From positions 770,367-834,366 of the forward strand of contig JBCBSU010000001.1 of assembly GCA_039818985.1 (NCBI GenBank): a stretch of 64,000 nt of DNA, given 5' to 3'. The stretch comes from Pseudomonadota bacterium. GTDB lineage: Bacteria; Pseudomonadota; Alphaproteobacteria; Sphingomonadales; Sphingomonadaceae. A program made the translations under genes and the position numbers. Positions 26,412 to 34,606 of the stretch are shown one piece after another; positions within the stretch are counted from its first letter, which is position 1, and every line of letters begins with the position of its first letter. Under the pieces are notes generated by a model. That model saw nothing but the letters and a program-made list of their open reading frames with translations. It was not told where the DNA came from and made no database searches.

Positions 26412-27149
26412 TCAGTCTTCGAAAGTGAAGTTGGGCAGGGCGTTGAACGCCAGTTTCAGCGCTTCGCCCCAGCCATCGGATATCTGGGCGAAATAGGGGT
26501 CATTTGCCTCGATGCGCTGTTCGTGTCCGACCTGCAGCGTGTCTTTTTCATAGACCATGATATCGAAGGGCAGGTCGACCGCGACATTGGCGCGGATGGT
26601 GGAGTCGAACGACACCAGCAACAGCTTGATGGCATTTTCGAACGACATGGCAGGGTCATAGGCGCGCACTAGTATCGGCCGGCCATATTTGGATTCGCCG
26701 ATCTGGAAAAACGGGTTGTCCGCGCCCGCCTCGATGAAATTACCCTCCGGGTAGATCAGGAACAGTTTCGGCTCGCTGCCCTTGATCTGGCCCCCCAATA
26801 TCAGTGTCGCGCCAAAGGGGGAGGCGGCTTCCTGCCCCTCTTCGCTATGGCTGCGTACCACTTCGCGCAGCGTTGCGCCGACTCGGCGGGCGACCTCGAA
26901 CATGCTGGGATCGCCGAGGATCGAAGGGTCGCGCTCCTCCGGTGCCTTGGAGCGTTCATCAAGCAGGCTGACCACCGCCTGTGTGGTGCCCAGATTGCCC
27001 GCCGACAGAAGCGTGATCACCCGTTCGCCCGGCTGTTCCCATATCTTCACCTTGCGTACGCGGGAGATATTGTCGACACCGGCATTGGTGCGGGTGTCGG
27101 ATATGAACACCAGCCCGCGATCCAGCCGCATACCCACACAATATGTCAT
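26412..27149 (-). CDS. Anbu-type proteasome-like peptidase
   Basis: A 245-residue Ntn-hydrolase-fold protein of the Anbu (ancestral beta subunit) family. It opens MTYCVGMRLDRGLVFISDTRTNAGVDNIS, which is the Anbu signature; the family builds HslV-like rings or helices. An upstream extension to 27245 is not family-like. In other bacteria Anbu sits in one operon with a transglutaminase, an alpha-E protein and an ATP-grasp ligase; here those three are present at 28648-31829 on the same strand but are separated from Anbu by two genes on the other strand. Its true substrate is unknown in general. Confidence 0.92.
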   Translation of the reverse strand: MTYCVGMRLDRGLVFISDTRTNAGVDNISRVRKVKIWEQPGERVITLLSAGNLGTTQAVVSLLDERSKAPEERDPSILGDPSMFEVARRVGATLREVVRSHSEEGQEAASPFGATLILGGQIKGSEPKLFLIYPEGNFIEAGADNPFFQIGESKYGRPILVRAYDPAMSFENAIKLLLVSFDSTIRANVAVDLPFDIMVYEKDTLQVGHEQRIEANDPYFAQISDGWGEALKLAFNALPNFTFED

Positions 27150-27305
27150 GTCTCCGGTCCCCTGGCGGAAGTGATTCTCAATACGCAAATGCCTAGCAGA
27201 AAATGCGGGCCCGGCCTTGCCCCGCGACGGCGCATTCCACTGCAAATAATTTTGCTGTTACATGGCTATGTTGCGCATCGGCGCAATGTGTTTCAAGGCT
27301 TGGCG

Positions 27306-28406
27306 ATGGCAGAACCCTATCTTGATCTTTCGACTGTACCGCCTTTGGCCGTGCCTCTGCTCAAGGCGATAGAGGGGCGTGCCGACTATGCCCGCGCGGC
27401 GGCAAAAATATCTGTGGTGCTGAGCGACAAGCTGGCACTTGCAGATGCCAATAATTTTGCAACAGCGGTGCGTCGGCTCGCGCCGAATGATCCGGTGGTG
27501 CTGAAGCTGACCGGCAAGCTGCTCGATAAGGCGGTTCCCGGTTGGCATTTTGCCTGCCTCAATGACACGGAGCGCAACGCCGCTTATGAGCGGGCCCTTA
27601 ACGCCCTCGTTACACCCGAAACAATCGTTCTGGATGTTGGAGCAGGTTGCGGCCTGTTGTCATTGCTGGCGGCAAGGGCGGGGGCGAAACATGTCTATGC
27701 TGTTGAAATCGAACCACTGGTGGCCGAGGCAGCGCGTGAAATCGTTGCGCGCAACGGCTATGCTGACCGTATCACGGTTATCGGCAAGGATATCCGTGAT
27801 GTCAGGCTGGGCGAGGACATATCCGAGCGCTGCAATCTGGTGGTGCAGGACATTATCTGGCCTGAACCGCTGTCCAAGGATATTCATCACCTGCTCGACT
27901 ATTGCCGTGATACGCTTTTGACGGACAATGCCCTGTTTCTGCCGGAGTCTCTGACCATGTGCGGCATGTATATCGATGCGCAGCGCAACCTCGCGCCCCG
28001 GGATTATCGTGATGTGCATGGGTTCGATTTTTCGCCGATGTCGATCTTTGCCTCGCATCAGGTCACCTACCCACGTGAATTTCTGCCAGAAAAGCCGCTG
28101 ACGAACCCATTTGCCATCGCGGATATCGACTTGCGCAGAACATTCGATCCGCAAGCTTTCGACAAAAGCACGACAGTGTCGACGATTGCGGCTGGAGAAA
28201 TCCACTATCTGCTGCGCTGGCTCGAGATGCGATTTCCGGACGGCACGGTGCTGAATAACGGTGTCGGACACACGTCCTGCCGCAATATGATTGCCAACAG
28301 GGTGCTTGAGCCGATAACGGTTAGTGCAGGTGCGGATGTCGAAATATCAATGGAAAGCCAGCAAAATCAAATGTTAGCAATGGTAAAAGTTCAGTCAGGC
28401 AATTGA
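27306..28406 (+). CDS. PRMT-like SAM-dependent methyltransferase
   Basis: A 366-residue class I methyltransferase resembling protein arginine methyltransferases. SAM motif I is VLDVGAGCGLLSLLAARAGA (from residue 108), with the acidic post-I residue at E134 in YAVEIEP and a FLPESLTMCGMYID segment matching the LPxxA region of PRMTs. The double-E loop is not obvious (WPEPLS occupies that place), so arginine specificity is unsure. An N-terminal ~100-residue helical domain precedes the core. A 54-residue peptide gene lies 63 bases downstream on the same strand, so the peptide is a candidate substrate or partner. Confidence 0.8.
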   Translation: MAEPYLDLSTVPPLAVPLLKAIEGRADYARAAAKISVVLSDKLALADANNFATAVRRLAPNDPVVLKLTGKLLDKAVPGWHFACLNDTERNAAYERALNALVTPETIVLDVGAGCGLLSLLAARAGAKHVYAVEIEPLVAEAAREIVARNGYADRITVIGKDIRDVRLGEDISERCNLVVQDIIWPEPLSKDIHHLLDYCRDTLLTDNALFLPESLTMCGMYIDAQRNLAPRDYRDVHGFDFSPMSIFASHQVTYPREFLPEKPLTNPFAIADIDLRRTFDPQAFDKSTTVSTIAAGEIHYLLRWLEMRFPDGTVLNNGVGHTSCRNMIANRVLEPITVSAGADVEISMESQQNQMLAMVKVQSGN

Positions 28407-28427
28407 CTGACGGGCAAATATTATTAC

Positions 28428-28453
28428 AATAGAATTTGTATATTTATTCTATT
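28428..28453. promoter_or_regulatory. AT-rich dyad before the small peptide gene
   Basis: AATAGAAT (28428-28435) and ATTCTATT (28446-28453) are perfect reverse complements 10 bases apart in a very AT-rich leader. It could be an operator or a weak hairpin between the methyltransferase and the peptide. Confidence 0.4.
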
Positions 28454-28469
28454 ATAAGGCTTTTTCATT

Positions 28470-28634
28470 ATGAAAAGTAACGTAAAATCAGGCGCTAGGC
28501 CTGTAACGGGCAATAATGGTGGCAAGAAAGAATGGACTGCGCCGGTTGTTACTGAGCTCAATCAGGAAATCGACAATGTCATGGCTGGTCTTGGCATCGG
28601 AGCCGATGCCAAACTTGTGACCAGCACCAGCTGA
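28470..28634 (+). CDS. 54-residue peptide with a W-x-x-P leader-like motif (candidate RiPP precursor)
   Basis: The frame starts ATG AAA AGT and ends with TGA, encoding 54 residues. The first 21 are hydrophilic and basic (KSNVKSGARPVTGNNGGKKE), then EWTAPVVTELN (residues 21-31) recalls the (Y/W)xxP-hydrophobic-xxL recognition motif in leaders of lasso and other RRE-dependent peptides, then IDNVMAGLGIGADAKLVTSTS as a possible core. It has no cysteine. The ribosome site is weak (AAGG 12 bases upstream). It ends 14 bases before the convergent transglutaminase gene. No lasso B/C genes or PqqD-like protein are seen, so the RiPP idea is an inference. Confidence 0.55.
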   Translation: MKSNVKSGARPVTGNNGGKKEWTAPVVTELNQEIDNVMAGLGIGADAKLVTSTS

Positions 28635-28647
28635 CATTTGCTCCGGT

Positions 28648-29448
28648 TCACTGCTGCACCTGCAATTCCACCGATAGTCTTTCCATGCCGCTGCCATAGC
28701 GCATGCCGGAAATCGGTGCCGCCTCCTTATAGTCCAGCCCGGTAGCGACGCGGACATAGCGCTCATCGGGCGAATGGCCGTTGGAAATGTCGAAACCGAC
28801 CCAGCCGAGATTGTCGATATGCGCCTCAGCCCAGGCATGGGTGGCGTCCTGATCGACCCGGTCGTTCATCATCAGATAGCCTGAGACATAGCGCGCCGGC
28901 AGGCCGAGCAGCCGTGCCGCGCTGACAAAGATATGGCTGTGATCCTGGCACACGCCTTCGCCCTGGTTCAGCGCTTCTTCGGCAGTGGTGCGCGGATGGG
29001 TCTCGCCGGCAGCATAGGCCACGCGCTGATGGATCATGGCGGAAAGGGCATGCGCCTGATCGAGGCTGAACAGGTCCTGCCGGCGCACTTCGCTGACCAG
29101 CTTGCGGATTGCCTTGCCGGGCCGGGTCAGGTCGGTGGCGCGTTGGAAATACCATAAAGGCGCAAAACCGCCCTGATGGCCGATAATACCGCTGCCATCG
29201 GTCAGTTCGACGGTGCCGGTGCAGATGACAGCAATGTCCTGCGTTCCCGGCTCGGTGCTGATCAGATCGACGGTATTGCTGTGCTGGTCCTCGAATTTCA
29301 GCTCCTTCTTGCCGCCCTCTATTTCCACCGACCAGTCGATGACATTCTGCCCCTGGCGGCGCTTGGGAGTCAGCCGCACCTGTTGCAGCGCATAATGTAC
29401 CGGGGTGTCATAATGATAGCGGCTGACATGGTTGATATGGAGAAGCAT
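28648..29448 (-). CDS. Transglutaminase-like cysteine peptidase/transferase of the Anbu operon
   Basis: A 266-residue protein with an N-terminal beta domain (YHYDTPVHYALQQVRLTP) and a transglutaminase core. The triad is C167 in GEGVCQDH, H204 in THAWAEAH and D220 in GWVGFDISNG. It follows the alpha-E gene by 3 bases and belongs to the ATP-grasp/alpha-E/transglutaminase set that is usually linked to Anbu. Such sets were proposed to make or hydrolyse peptide-like bonds; this has not been settled. Confidence 0.93.
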   Translation of the reverse strand: MLLHINHVSRYHYDTPVHYALQQVRLTPKRRQGQNVIDWSVEIEGGKKELKFEDQHSNTVDLISTEPGTQDIAVICTGTVELTDGSGIIGHQGGFAPLWYFQRATDLTRPGKAIRKLVSEVRRQDLFSLDQAHALSAMIHQRVAYAAGETHPRTTAEEALNQGEGVCQDHSHIFVSAARLLGLPARYVSGYLMMNDRVDQDATHAWAEAHIDNLGWVGFDISNGHSPDERYVRVATGLDYKEAAPISGMRYGSGMERLSVELQVQQ

Positions 29449-29451
29449 GGT

Positions 29452-30402
29452 TCAGCCTCCCGATGGCTGGAAACGGTAGTCGCGCTCGATCTGTGCGGCG
29501 AGACGGTTATTGGCGCTGAGAAAATCGAGCAGGAATTCGTGCAGGCCATTTTCGAATATCGTCTCGATTGGCTGGTCCATATATTCTTCGCATATGTCGT
29601 CGGCCATCTGGCTGGCCCCGGTTCTTCCGCCATAATTGCCTTCCAAATGGCCCAGATTATCGTCGATCTTGTTGTAGCAAAAGGCCAGTGCGCGGGGCAT
29701 TTGCTGGTTGAGGATAAGATATTCCGCCACCTGGACCGGGTTGGTGTCCGGTCCGTTGAGCCAGCGATAGCTGCGCTGCGCCGAGACCGAACGCAGGATC
29801 GTCTCCCATTGCACATTGTCGAGCGATGAGCCGACATTGGCGCTGGTCGGCAGCAGCAGATAATATTTCACATCAAGGATGCGCGCGGTGTTGTCGGCGC
29901 GTTCAATGAAGGTGCCCAGCCGCGAGAAGTTGAACGCATCGTTGCGCATCATCGTGCCCATAACCGCGCCGCGCACCAACGCGCTTTGCTTGCGAATGAC
30001 GTTGAGCACATCGGGCAGATCCTGTTCGCGCACCTGGCGCCGCAGCAAGTCTTGTAATGTCATCCAGCATTCATTGGTCGCCTCCCACACCTCGCGGGTC
30101 AGCGCGGTGCGCACCAGCCGCGCATTGTCGCGCGCCAATTTTGTGATCGACAGGACGCTGCCCGGATTGCCGGCGTCGCGCAGCAGGAAGTCGATCACCT
30201 GTTTCGAGGTGAAGTCGTCATATTTTTGCGCATAGGCGTCGCGCGCGCCGACCGTGGTCAGCACCGAGCCCCATTCATCAGCGGCGGATTGCGAGCGGGT
30301 CAGGGCGATGCGGAAACCGGCATCGAGCAGCCGCGCGCTGTTCTCGCTGCGCTCGAGATAGCGCGACATCCAGAACAGGCCGCCAGCGGTTTTCCCCAGC
30401 AT
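29452..30402 (-). CDS. Alpha-E domain protein
   Basis: A 316-residue helical protein of the alpha-E family, opening MLGKTAGGLFWMSRYLERSEN. No enzymatic motif is evident; it is always found with circularly permuted ATP-grasp proteins and transglutaminases and is thought to be a partner of the ligase. Gaps of 2 and 3 bases to its neighbours indicate one message. The start is ATG with the stop of the ATP-grasp gene right upstream. Confidence 0.92.
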   Translation of the reverse strand: MLGKTAGGLFWMSRYLERSENSARLLDAGFRIALTRSQSAADEWGSVLTTVGARDAYAQKYDDFTSKQVIDFLLRDAGNPGSVLSITKLARDNARLVRTALTREVWEATNECWMTLQDLLRRQVREQDLPDVLNVIRKQSALVRGAVMGTMMRNDAFNFSRLGTFIERADNTARILDVKYYLLLPTSANVGSSLDNVQWETILRSVSAQRSYRWLNGPDTNPVQVAEYLILNQQMPRALAFCYNKIDDNLGHLEGNYGGRTGASQMADDICEEYMDQPIETIFENGLHEFLLDFLSANNRLAAQIERDYRFQPSGG

Positions 30403-30404
30403 AG

Positions 30405-31829
30405 CTATTCCTCCAGCACCCAGGTGTCTTTGGTGCCGCCGCCCTGGCTCGAATTGACCACCAACGAACCCTTTGTCATCGCCACCCGGGTCAGCCCGCC
30501 CGGGGTGATGCTGATTCCCTGGGGGGACACCAGCACAAAGGGACGCAAGTCGACATGACGCGGTGCCAGCCCGGCATTGGTGAAGATCGGCACGGTGGAG
30601 AGCGACAGCGTTGGCTGGGCGATATAATTGGCGGGATATTTCTTCAGCTTGGTACGGAAACGTGCAATTTCGCGCTTGCTGGCGGCCGGCCCCACCAGCA
30701 TGCCATAGCCGCCCGACCCATGCACTTCCTTGACCACCAGCTGGTCGAGATTGTCGAGTACATGCGCCAGCTGGTCCGGTTCGCTGCAGCGCCAGGTCGG
30801 GACATTCTGCAACAGCGGTTTCTCGCCGGTGTAGAATTCGACGATCTGCGGCATGTAGGAGTAGAGCGCCTTGTCATCGGCAATACCGGTGCCCGGTGCG
30901 TTGGCGATGGTGATGCCGCCGGCGCGATAGACATCGAGTATGCCGGGGACCCCGAGCAGCGATTCCGGCTTGAAATTCATCGGATCGAGATAATCATCAT
31001 CGATACGCCGGTAGAGTATGTCGATCGGCTGATAGCCTTGGGTGGTGCGCATGGCGATGCGGCCATCGCGTACGCTCAAATCATGGCCCTCGACCAGTTC
31101 CGCACCCATCTGATCGGCGAGAAAACTGTGCTCGAAATAGGCGCTGTTGTGAATGCCGGGGGTCAGAACCGCGACCACTGGCTTGCCGTTACAGGCCGCA
31201 GGCGCGCAAGCGGCGAGCGAACGGCGCAGGTCACGCGGATAATTGCCGACCTCTTGAACCGGAACCTGAGAAAAAAGCTCGGGGAACATCTGGATCATCG
31301 TCTCGCGATTTTCCAGCATATAGGACACGCCCGAAGGCGTGCGGGCATTGTCCTCGAGGACATAGAATGCATCATCGCCAGTGCGGACGATATCGGTGCC
31401 GATAATATGGGTATAGATGCCGCCGGGTGGATCGACGCCGATCATCTGCGGCAGAAAAGCCTCATTCTGGGCGATCAGCTCGACCGGGATGCGTCCGGCA
31501 CGCAATATCTCCTGACGGTGATAGATGTCGTAGAGAAACGCGTTGATGGCGCGTACCCGCTGTTCGATGCCGCGCGACAGCTTGCGCCATTCGCGCGCGG
31601 TCAGGATGCGCGGTACGATATCGAACGGGATCAGCCGCTCATCGGCCTCTTCCTCGCCATAGACGTTGAAGGTGATCCCGGTCTTGCGGAAAAAGGCCTC
31701 CGCCTCGCGCGATTTGCGTTTCAGCCGGTCGGCTTCCTCATTTTCGAACCATTGTTGATAGTCAGCATAGGGAGCGCGCAGCGTGTCGTCCGATCCGAAC
31801 ATTTCGTCATACACGTCTGCTTCCCCCAC
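30405..31829 (-). CDS. Circularly permuted type 2 ATP-grasp protein
   Basis: A 474-residue ligase-like protein. Recognisable stretches are FNVYGEE and RLIPFDIVPRILTAREWRKL near the N-terminus, then DIVRTGDDAFYVLEDNARTPSGVSY, LVEGHDLSVRDG and VKEVHGSGGYGMLVGP, all typical of the circularly permuted ATP-grasp family (amide-bond-forming enzymes). It is the first gene of the set, starting with GTG (an ATG nine codons on is possible). The linked genes are alpha-E, transglutaminase and, after the cassette, Anbu. Confidence 0.93.
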   Translation of the reverse strand: MGEADVYDEMFGSDDTLRAPYADYQQWFENEEADRLKRKSREAEAFFRKTGITFNVYGEEEADERLIPFDIVPRILTAREWRKLSRGIEQRVRAINAFLYDIYHRQEILRAGRIPVELIAQNEAFLPQMIGVDPPGGIYTHIIGTDIVRTGDDAFYVLEDNARTPSGVSYMLENRETMIQMFPELFSQVPVQEVGNYPRDLRRSLAACAPAACNGKPVVAVLTPGIHNSAYFEHSFLADQMGAELVEGHDLSVRDGRIAMRTTQGYQPIDILYRRIDDDYLDPMNFKPESLLGVPGILDVYRAGGITIANAPGTGIADDKALYSYMPQIVEFYTGEKPLLQNVPTWRCSEPDQLAHVLDNLDQLVVKEVHGSGGYGMLVGPAASKREIARFRTKLKKYPANYIAQPTLSLSTVPIFTNAGLAPRHVDLRPFVLVSPQGISITPGGLTRVAMTKGSLVVNSSQGGGTKDTWVLEE

Positions 31830-32082
31830 ACTTTAGCCGCCGGTGTTGAAGGTCATCATTAAATCAGGCGGATTACATCCTGTAAAGGCAGGAATTGCTG
31901 CGGTGCAATATGTTGCGCCACGCCGCAATAATGCTGCGACGCCTGTTGAAATTTCTGCTGCTGATCCGGCTTACGCATCGTTCGGGCCATGGTTGCATGG
32001 AATTTCGTTATTGCTCACCCTGCGCTTTAGGCCGTGCAAATATCTTTGACAGTTTCGGCCTTTGCGGGGCAGGGAGAGCGCC

Positions 32083-33240
32083 ATGACCGATTCATTTCCT
32101 TTCCAGACGGTGCCGATGCTGGTCTTTGGCTGCGGTGCCACGGACCAGCTTGGTGGCCATCTTGCCTCGACCGGGCTGAGCCGTCCCGCCATCATCACCG
32201 ACAAAGGCCTGGTCGCCACCGGCACTGTTGAACAATTGTGCGAAGTGCTGCGGACTGCCGGGTGCGAACCGGCGGTGTTCGACAGCATAGTTGCCGACCC
32301 ACCCGAAGATGTGGTGCTCGCCATGGCCGACAGGGTGCGTGATTTCGGTGCCGATGCGGTGATCGGTCTTGGCGGCGGCAGCCCGATGGACAGCGCCAAG
32401 GTGATTGCGGTGCTTGCCGGGCCTGAACCGCAGGAACTCTCCACCATGTATGGTGTCGGCAATGTCACTTCGTCGCGGCTGCCGCTGTTCATGGTTCCGA
32501 CCACGGCGGGCACCGGTTCGGAAGTGACACCAATCGCCATTCTCACCACAGGCGAGACCAGCAAGGCCGGGATCGTTTCACCGCGCCTTTATGCCGATGC
32601 GGCGTTTCTCGATCCTGAACTGACCCGCGGCTTGCCACCGGCGATCACCGCTGCGACCGGCATTGACGCAATGGTGCACGCGATCGAGGCCTATACCGGT
32701 CGACTGAAGAAAAACCCGATGTCCGACATGCTGGCAAGGGAAGCGCTGCGGCTGCTCACCTGCAATCTGGTACAGGCCTGTCAGAATGGTGATGACATGG
32801 TGGCGCGCGAGGCGATGCTGCGCGGATCGATGCTGGCAGGTCAGGCCTTCGCCAATTCACCCGTCGGAGCGGTGCACGCACTGGCCTATCCTTTAGGCGG
32901 TATCTTCCATGTTCCGCATGGCCTTTCCAATGCGCTGGTGATGCCGCATGTGCTGCGCTTCAATCTCGAGGTTGCAGCGCCGCTTTATGCTGAGCTTGCA
33001 CTGGCACTTGGTCTGGCGGCACCTGTAGGGATCGCGGCGCAGGCGGAGAGCTTTATCGGCTATCTGGAAGCGCTATCGCGCGATTCCGGAGCACCACAGC
33101 GGCTGCGTGATATCGATATTCCGGTAGCCGCGCTCGACCGGCTCGCCGACGACGCGATGCTGCAGGAGCGGCTGCTCGTCAACAATCCGCGTGAAATGAC
33201 ACGCGACGCGGCGCGGGAGATCTACGATGCCGCCTGGTGA
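32083..33240 (+). CDS. Iron-containing (group III) alcohol dehydrogenase
   Basis: A 385-residue NAD(P)-dependent dehydrogenase. GLGGGSPMDSAKV is the nucleotide-binding motif, PTTAGTGSEVTPIAI the family block, and the metal-binding histidines lie in DAMVHAIEAY and ALAYPLGGIFHVPHGLSNAL. GGGAGAG lies before the ATG at 32083. The thioesterase gene starts inside its end (14-base overlap) and an enoyl-CoA hydratase follows, so the three form an operon, perhaps for oxidation of an alcohol or hydroxyacid and CoA-ester processing. Substrate unknown. Confidence 0.93.
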   Translation: MTDSFPFQTVPMLVFGCGATDQLGGHLASTGLSRPAIITDKGLVATGTVEQLCEVLRTAGCEPAVFDSIVADPPEDVVLAMADRVRDFGADAVIGLGGGSPMDSAKVIAVLAGPEPQELSTMYGVGNVTSSRLPLFMVPTTAGTGSEVTPIAILTTGETSKAGIVSPRLYADAAFLDPELTRGLPPAITAATGIDAMVHAIEAYTGRLKKNPMSDMLAREALRLLTCNLVQACQNGDDMVAREAMLRGSMLAGQAFANSPVGAVHALAYPLGGIFHVPHGLSNALVMPHVLRFNLEVAAPLYAELALALGLAAPVGIAAQAESFIGYLEALSRDSGAPQRLRDIDIPVAALDRLADDAMLQERLLVNNPREMTRDAAREIYDAAW

Positions 33241-33703
33241 AGCTGGCGAACGGCAAGCGCGCCCGCAGCCGCCAAAGCGCAGCGATTATGCCGAATTTGT
33301 CACAATTACCTCACGCTGGTCGGACAATGACATTTACGGCCATATCAACAATGCGGTGGCCTATTTCTATTTCGATACCGCGGTGAACCAGCTGCTGATC
33401 AGCCATGACGTGCTCGATATCCATGCCGGCGAGACCATCGGGCTGGTGGTGGAAACGCACTGTTCCTATCACAAGCCCATGGCTTTTCCTGACCGGATAT
33501 TCGCCGGAGTGCGGGTCGAGCATATCGGTACCAGCGCGGTGCGCTATGGCGTGGCGCTGTTCACTAATGATGATCCGCAGGCATCGGCGCATGGTGCGTT
33601 CACCCATGTCTATGTCGACCGTGAAAACCGTCGGCCGGTGCCTATAGATCATGCGTTGCGACGGGTGCTTGAGAGGCTCGGGACAGCGGGAGAAGGCGGA
33701 TGA
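33227..33703 (+). CDS. Acyl-CoA thioesterase (hotdog fold, 4HBT type)
   Basis: A 158-residue hotdog protein. TSRWSDNDIYGHINNAVAYFYFDTA is the 4-hydroxybenzoyl-CoA-thioesterase-like signature with the catalytic aspartate in the SDND-YGHINN region. It hydrolyses an acyl-CoA to the free acid. It overlaps the alcohol dehydrogenase gene at its start and the hydratase gene at its end (ATGA), so translation is coupled. Confidence 0.9.
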   Translation: MPPGEAGERQARPQPPKRSDYAEFVTITSRWSDNDIYGHINNAVAYFYFDTAVNQLLISHDVLDIHAGETIGLVVETHCSYHKPMAFPDRIFAGVRVEHIGTSAVRYGVALFTNDDPQASAHGAFTHVYVDRENRRPVPIDHALRRVLERLGTAGEGG

Positions 33704-34446
33704 CCGATATGGTGCTGATCGATAACGAGGATGGTGTACTGAAGCTGACCCTCAACCGCACCGATGCACTCAACGCCTTTCGCCCCGAAATGCTCGAAGC
33801 GATGCGCGACGCGATTGCGCAGGCGGGGTCCGATGTGCGTGTGGCGGTGATTGCCGGAGCAGGCAGGGCATTTTCCGCCGGCGTCGATCTCAAGGTGCTT
33901 CAGGGCATCGAGCCGGAGGCGGGCAAGATTGGTGATGTCTTCGATCGGCCGAGCGCCGAATTCGGCGCCGCAGTGCGCGCAGCACCCTTTCCGGTAATCG
34001 CCAGGGTACATGGCTTTTGCTTTACCGGGGCGCTGGAGATTGCGCTGCATTGCGACATGATCTTCACCACCAAAGTCACCAAATTCGGCGATACCCATGC
34101 GAAATTCGGCATCCGCCCGACTTGGGGGATGACGCAGAACCTGCCTCGGGCCATCGGGGTACGGCGCGCCCGCGAACTGTCCTTCACCGCGCGGACGCTG
34201 TCGGGCGAGGAGGCCGCCGCTATCGGTCTCACCAATGAAGCTGCCGCCGATGAAGCGGCGCTTGATACACTGGTACAAGAACGCTGCACCCAGATCATCG
34301 CCAATTCCCCCGCTACTATTGCGGCGCTGAAAGATCTCTATCAGCTGGCCGAAGCGGGGCAGGGGATAGAGCAGGCATTGGCCGGTGAATTGGCACGCGA
34401 ATATCCTGAAATTGACGACAGCAGCGAGCGTTTGTCGCGCTTTTGA
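33700..34446 (+). CDS. Enoyl-CoA hydratase/isomerase family protein
   Basis: A 248-residue crotonase-fold enzyme. The oxyanion-hole motifs are AGAGRAFSAGVDLK and FTGALEIALHCD, and KFGDTHAKFGIRPTWG follows. Coupled to the thioesterase by ATGA. It may hydrate, isomerise or hydrolyse an enoyl-CoA; the glutamates of classic hydratase (in the GGGxE/xxxxE places) are only partly obvious, so the exact reaction is open. A terminator at 34470 closes the operon. Confidence 0.9.
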   Translation: MTDMVLIDNEDGVLKLTLNRTDALNAFRPEMLEAMRDAIAQAGSDVRVAVIAGAGRAFSAGVDLKVLQGIEPEAGKIGDVFDRPSAEFGAAVRAAPFPVIARVHGFCFTGALEIALHCDMIFTTKVTKFGDTHAKFGIRPTWGMTQNLPRAIGVRRARELSFTARTLSGEEAAAIGLTNEAAADEAALDTLVQERCTQIIANSPATIAALKDLYQLAEAGQGIEQALAGELAREYPEIDDSSERLSRF

Positions 34447-34469
34447 GCCTGTTGCCAAATGGTGACATC

Positions 34470-34492
34470 AGGCGCGGAATATCGCGCCTTTT
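34470..34492 (+). terminator. Terminator after the dehydrogenase/thioesterase/hydratase operon
   Basis: AGGCGCG and CGCGCCT pair (7 bp) around GAATAT, followed by TTTAT. Confidence 0.7.
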
Positions 34493-34536
34493 ATCGTAAT
34501 ATGATCGCCTTTCATCGGAAAGCGATAAATTGGCCT

Positions 34537-34551
34537 TGATATAGTATAACA
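34537..34551. promoter_or_regulatory. Candidate Zur (zinc uptake regulator) box
   Basis: TGATATAGTATAACA matches the enterobacterial Zur core TGTTATANTATAACA at 14 of 15 places and is a near-perfect 7-1-7 dyad. It lies 55 bases before the ATG of a TonB receptor, a place from which a repressor would block transcription. The protein that binds it is inferred, not seen. Confidence 0.6.
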
Positions 34552-34606
34552 TTAAAAATAGACGCCACACCCACTGTAAAAATATCCGTATTGAAGGGGT
34601 CAGACC

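Noticed and set aside
30555-31862. A 435-codon plus-strand frame opposite the ATP-grasp gene
   Set aside because: Antisense shadow; the ATP-grasp motifs are on the other strand and the operon spacing supports that strand.
34501-34536. A second Zur or Fur-like half site before the receptor box
   Set aside because: The AT-rich bases there do not form a dyad of the right spacing.
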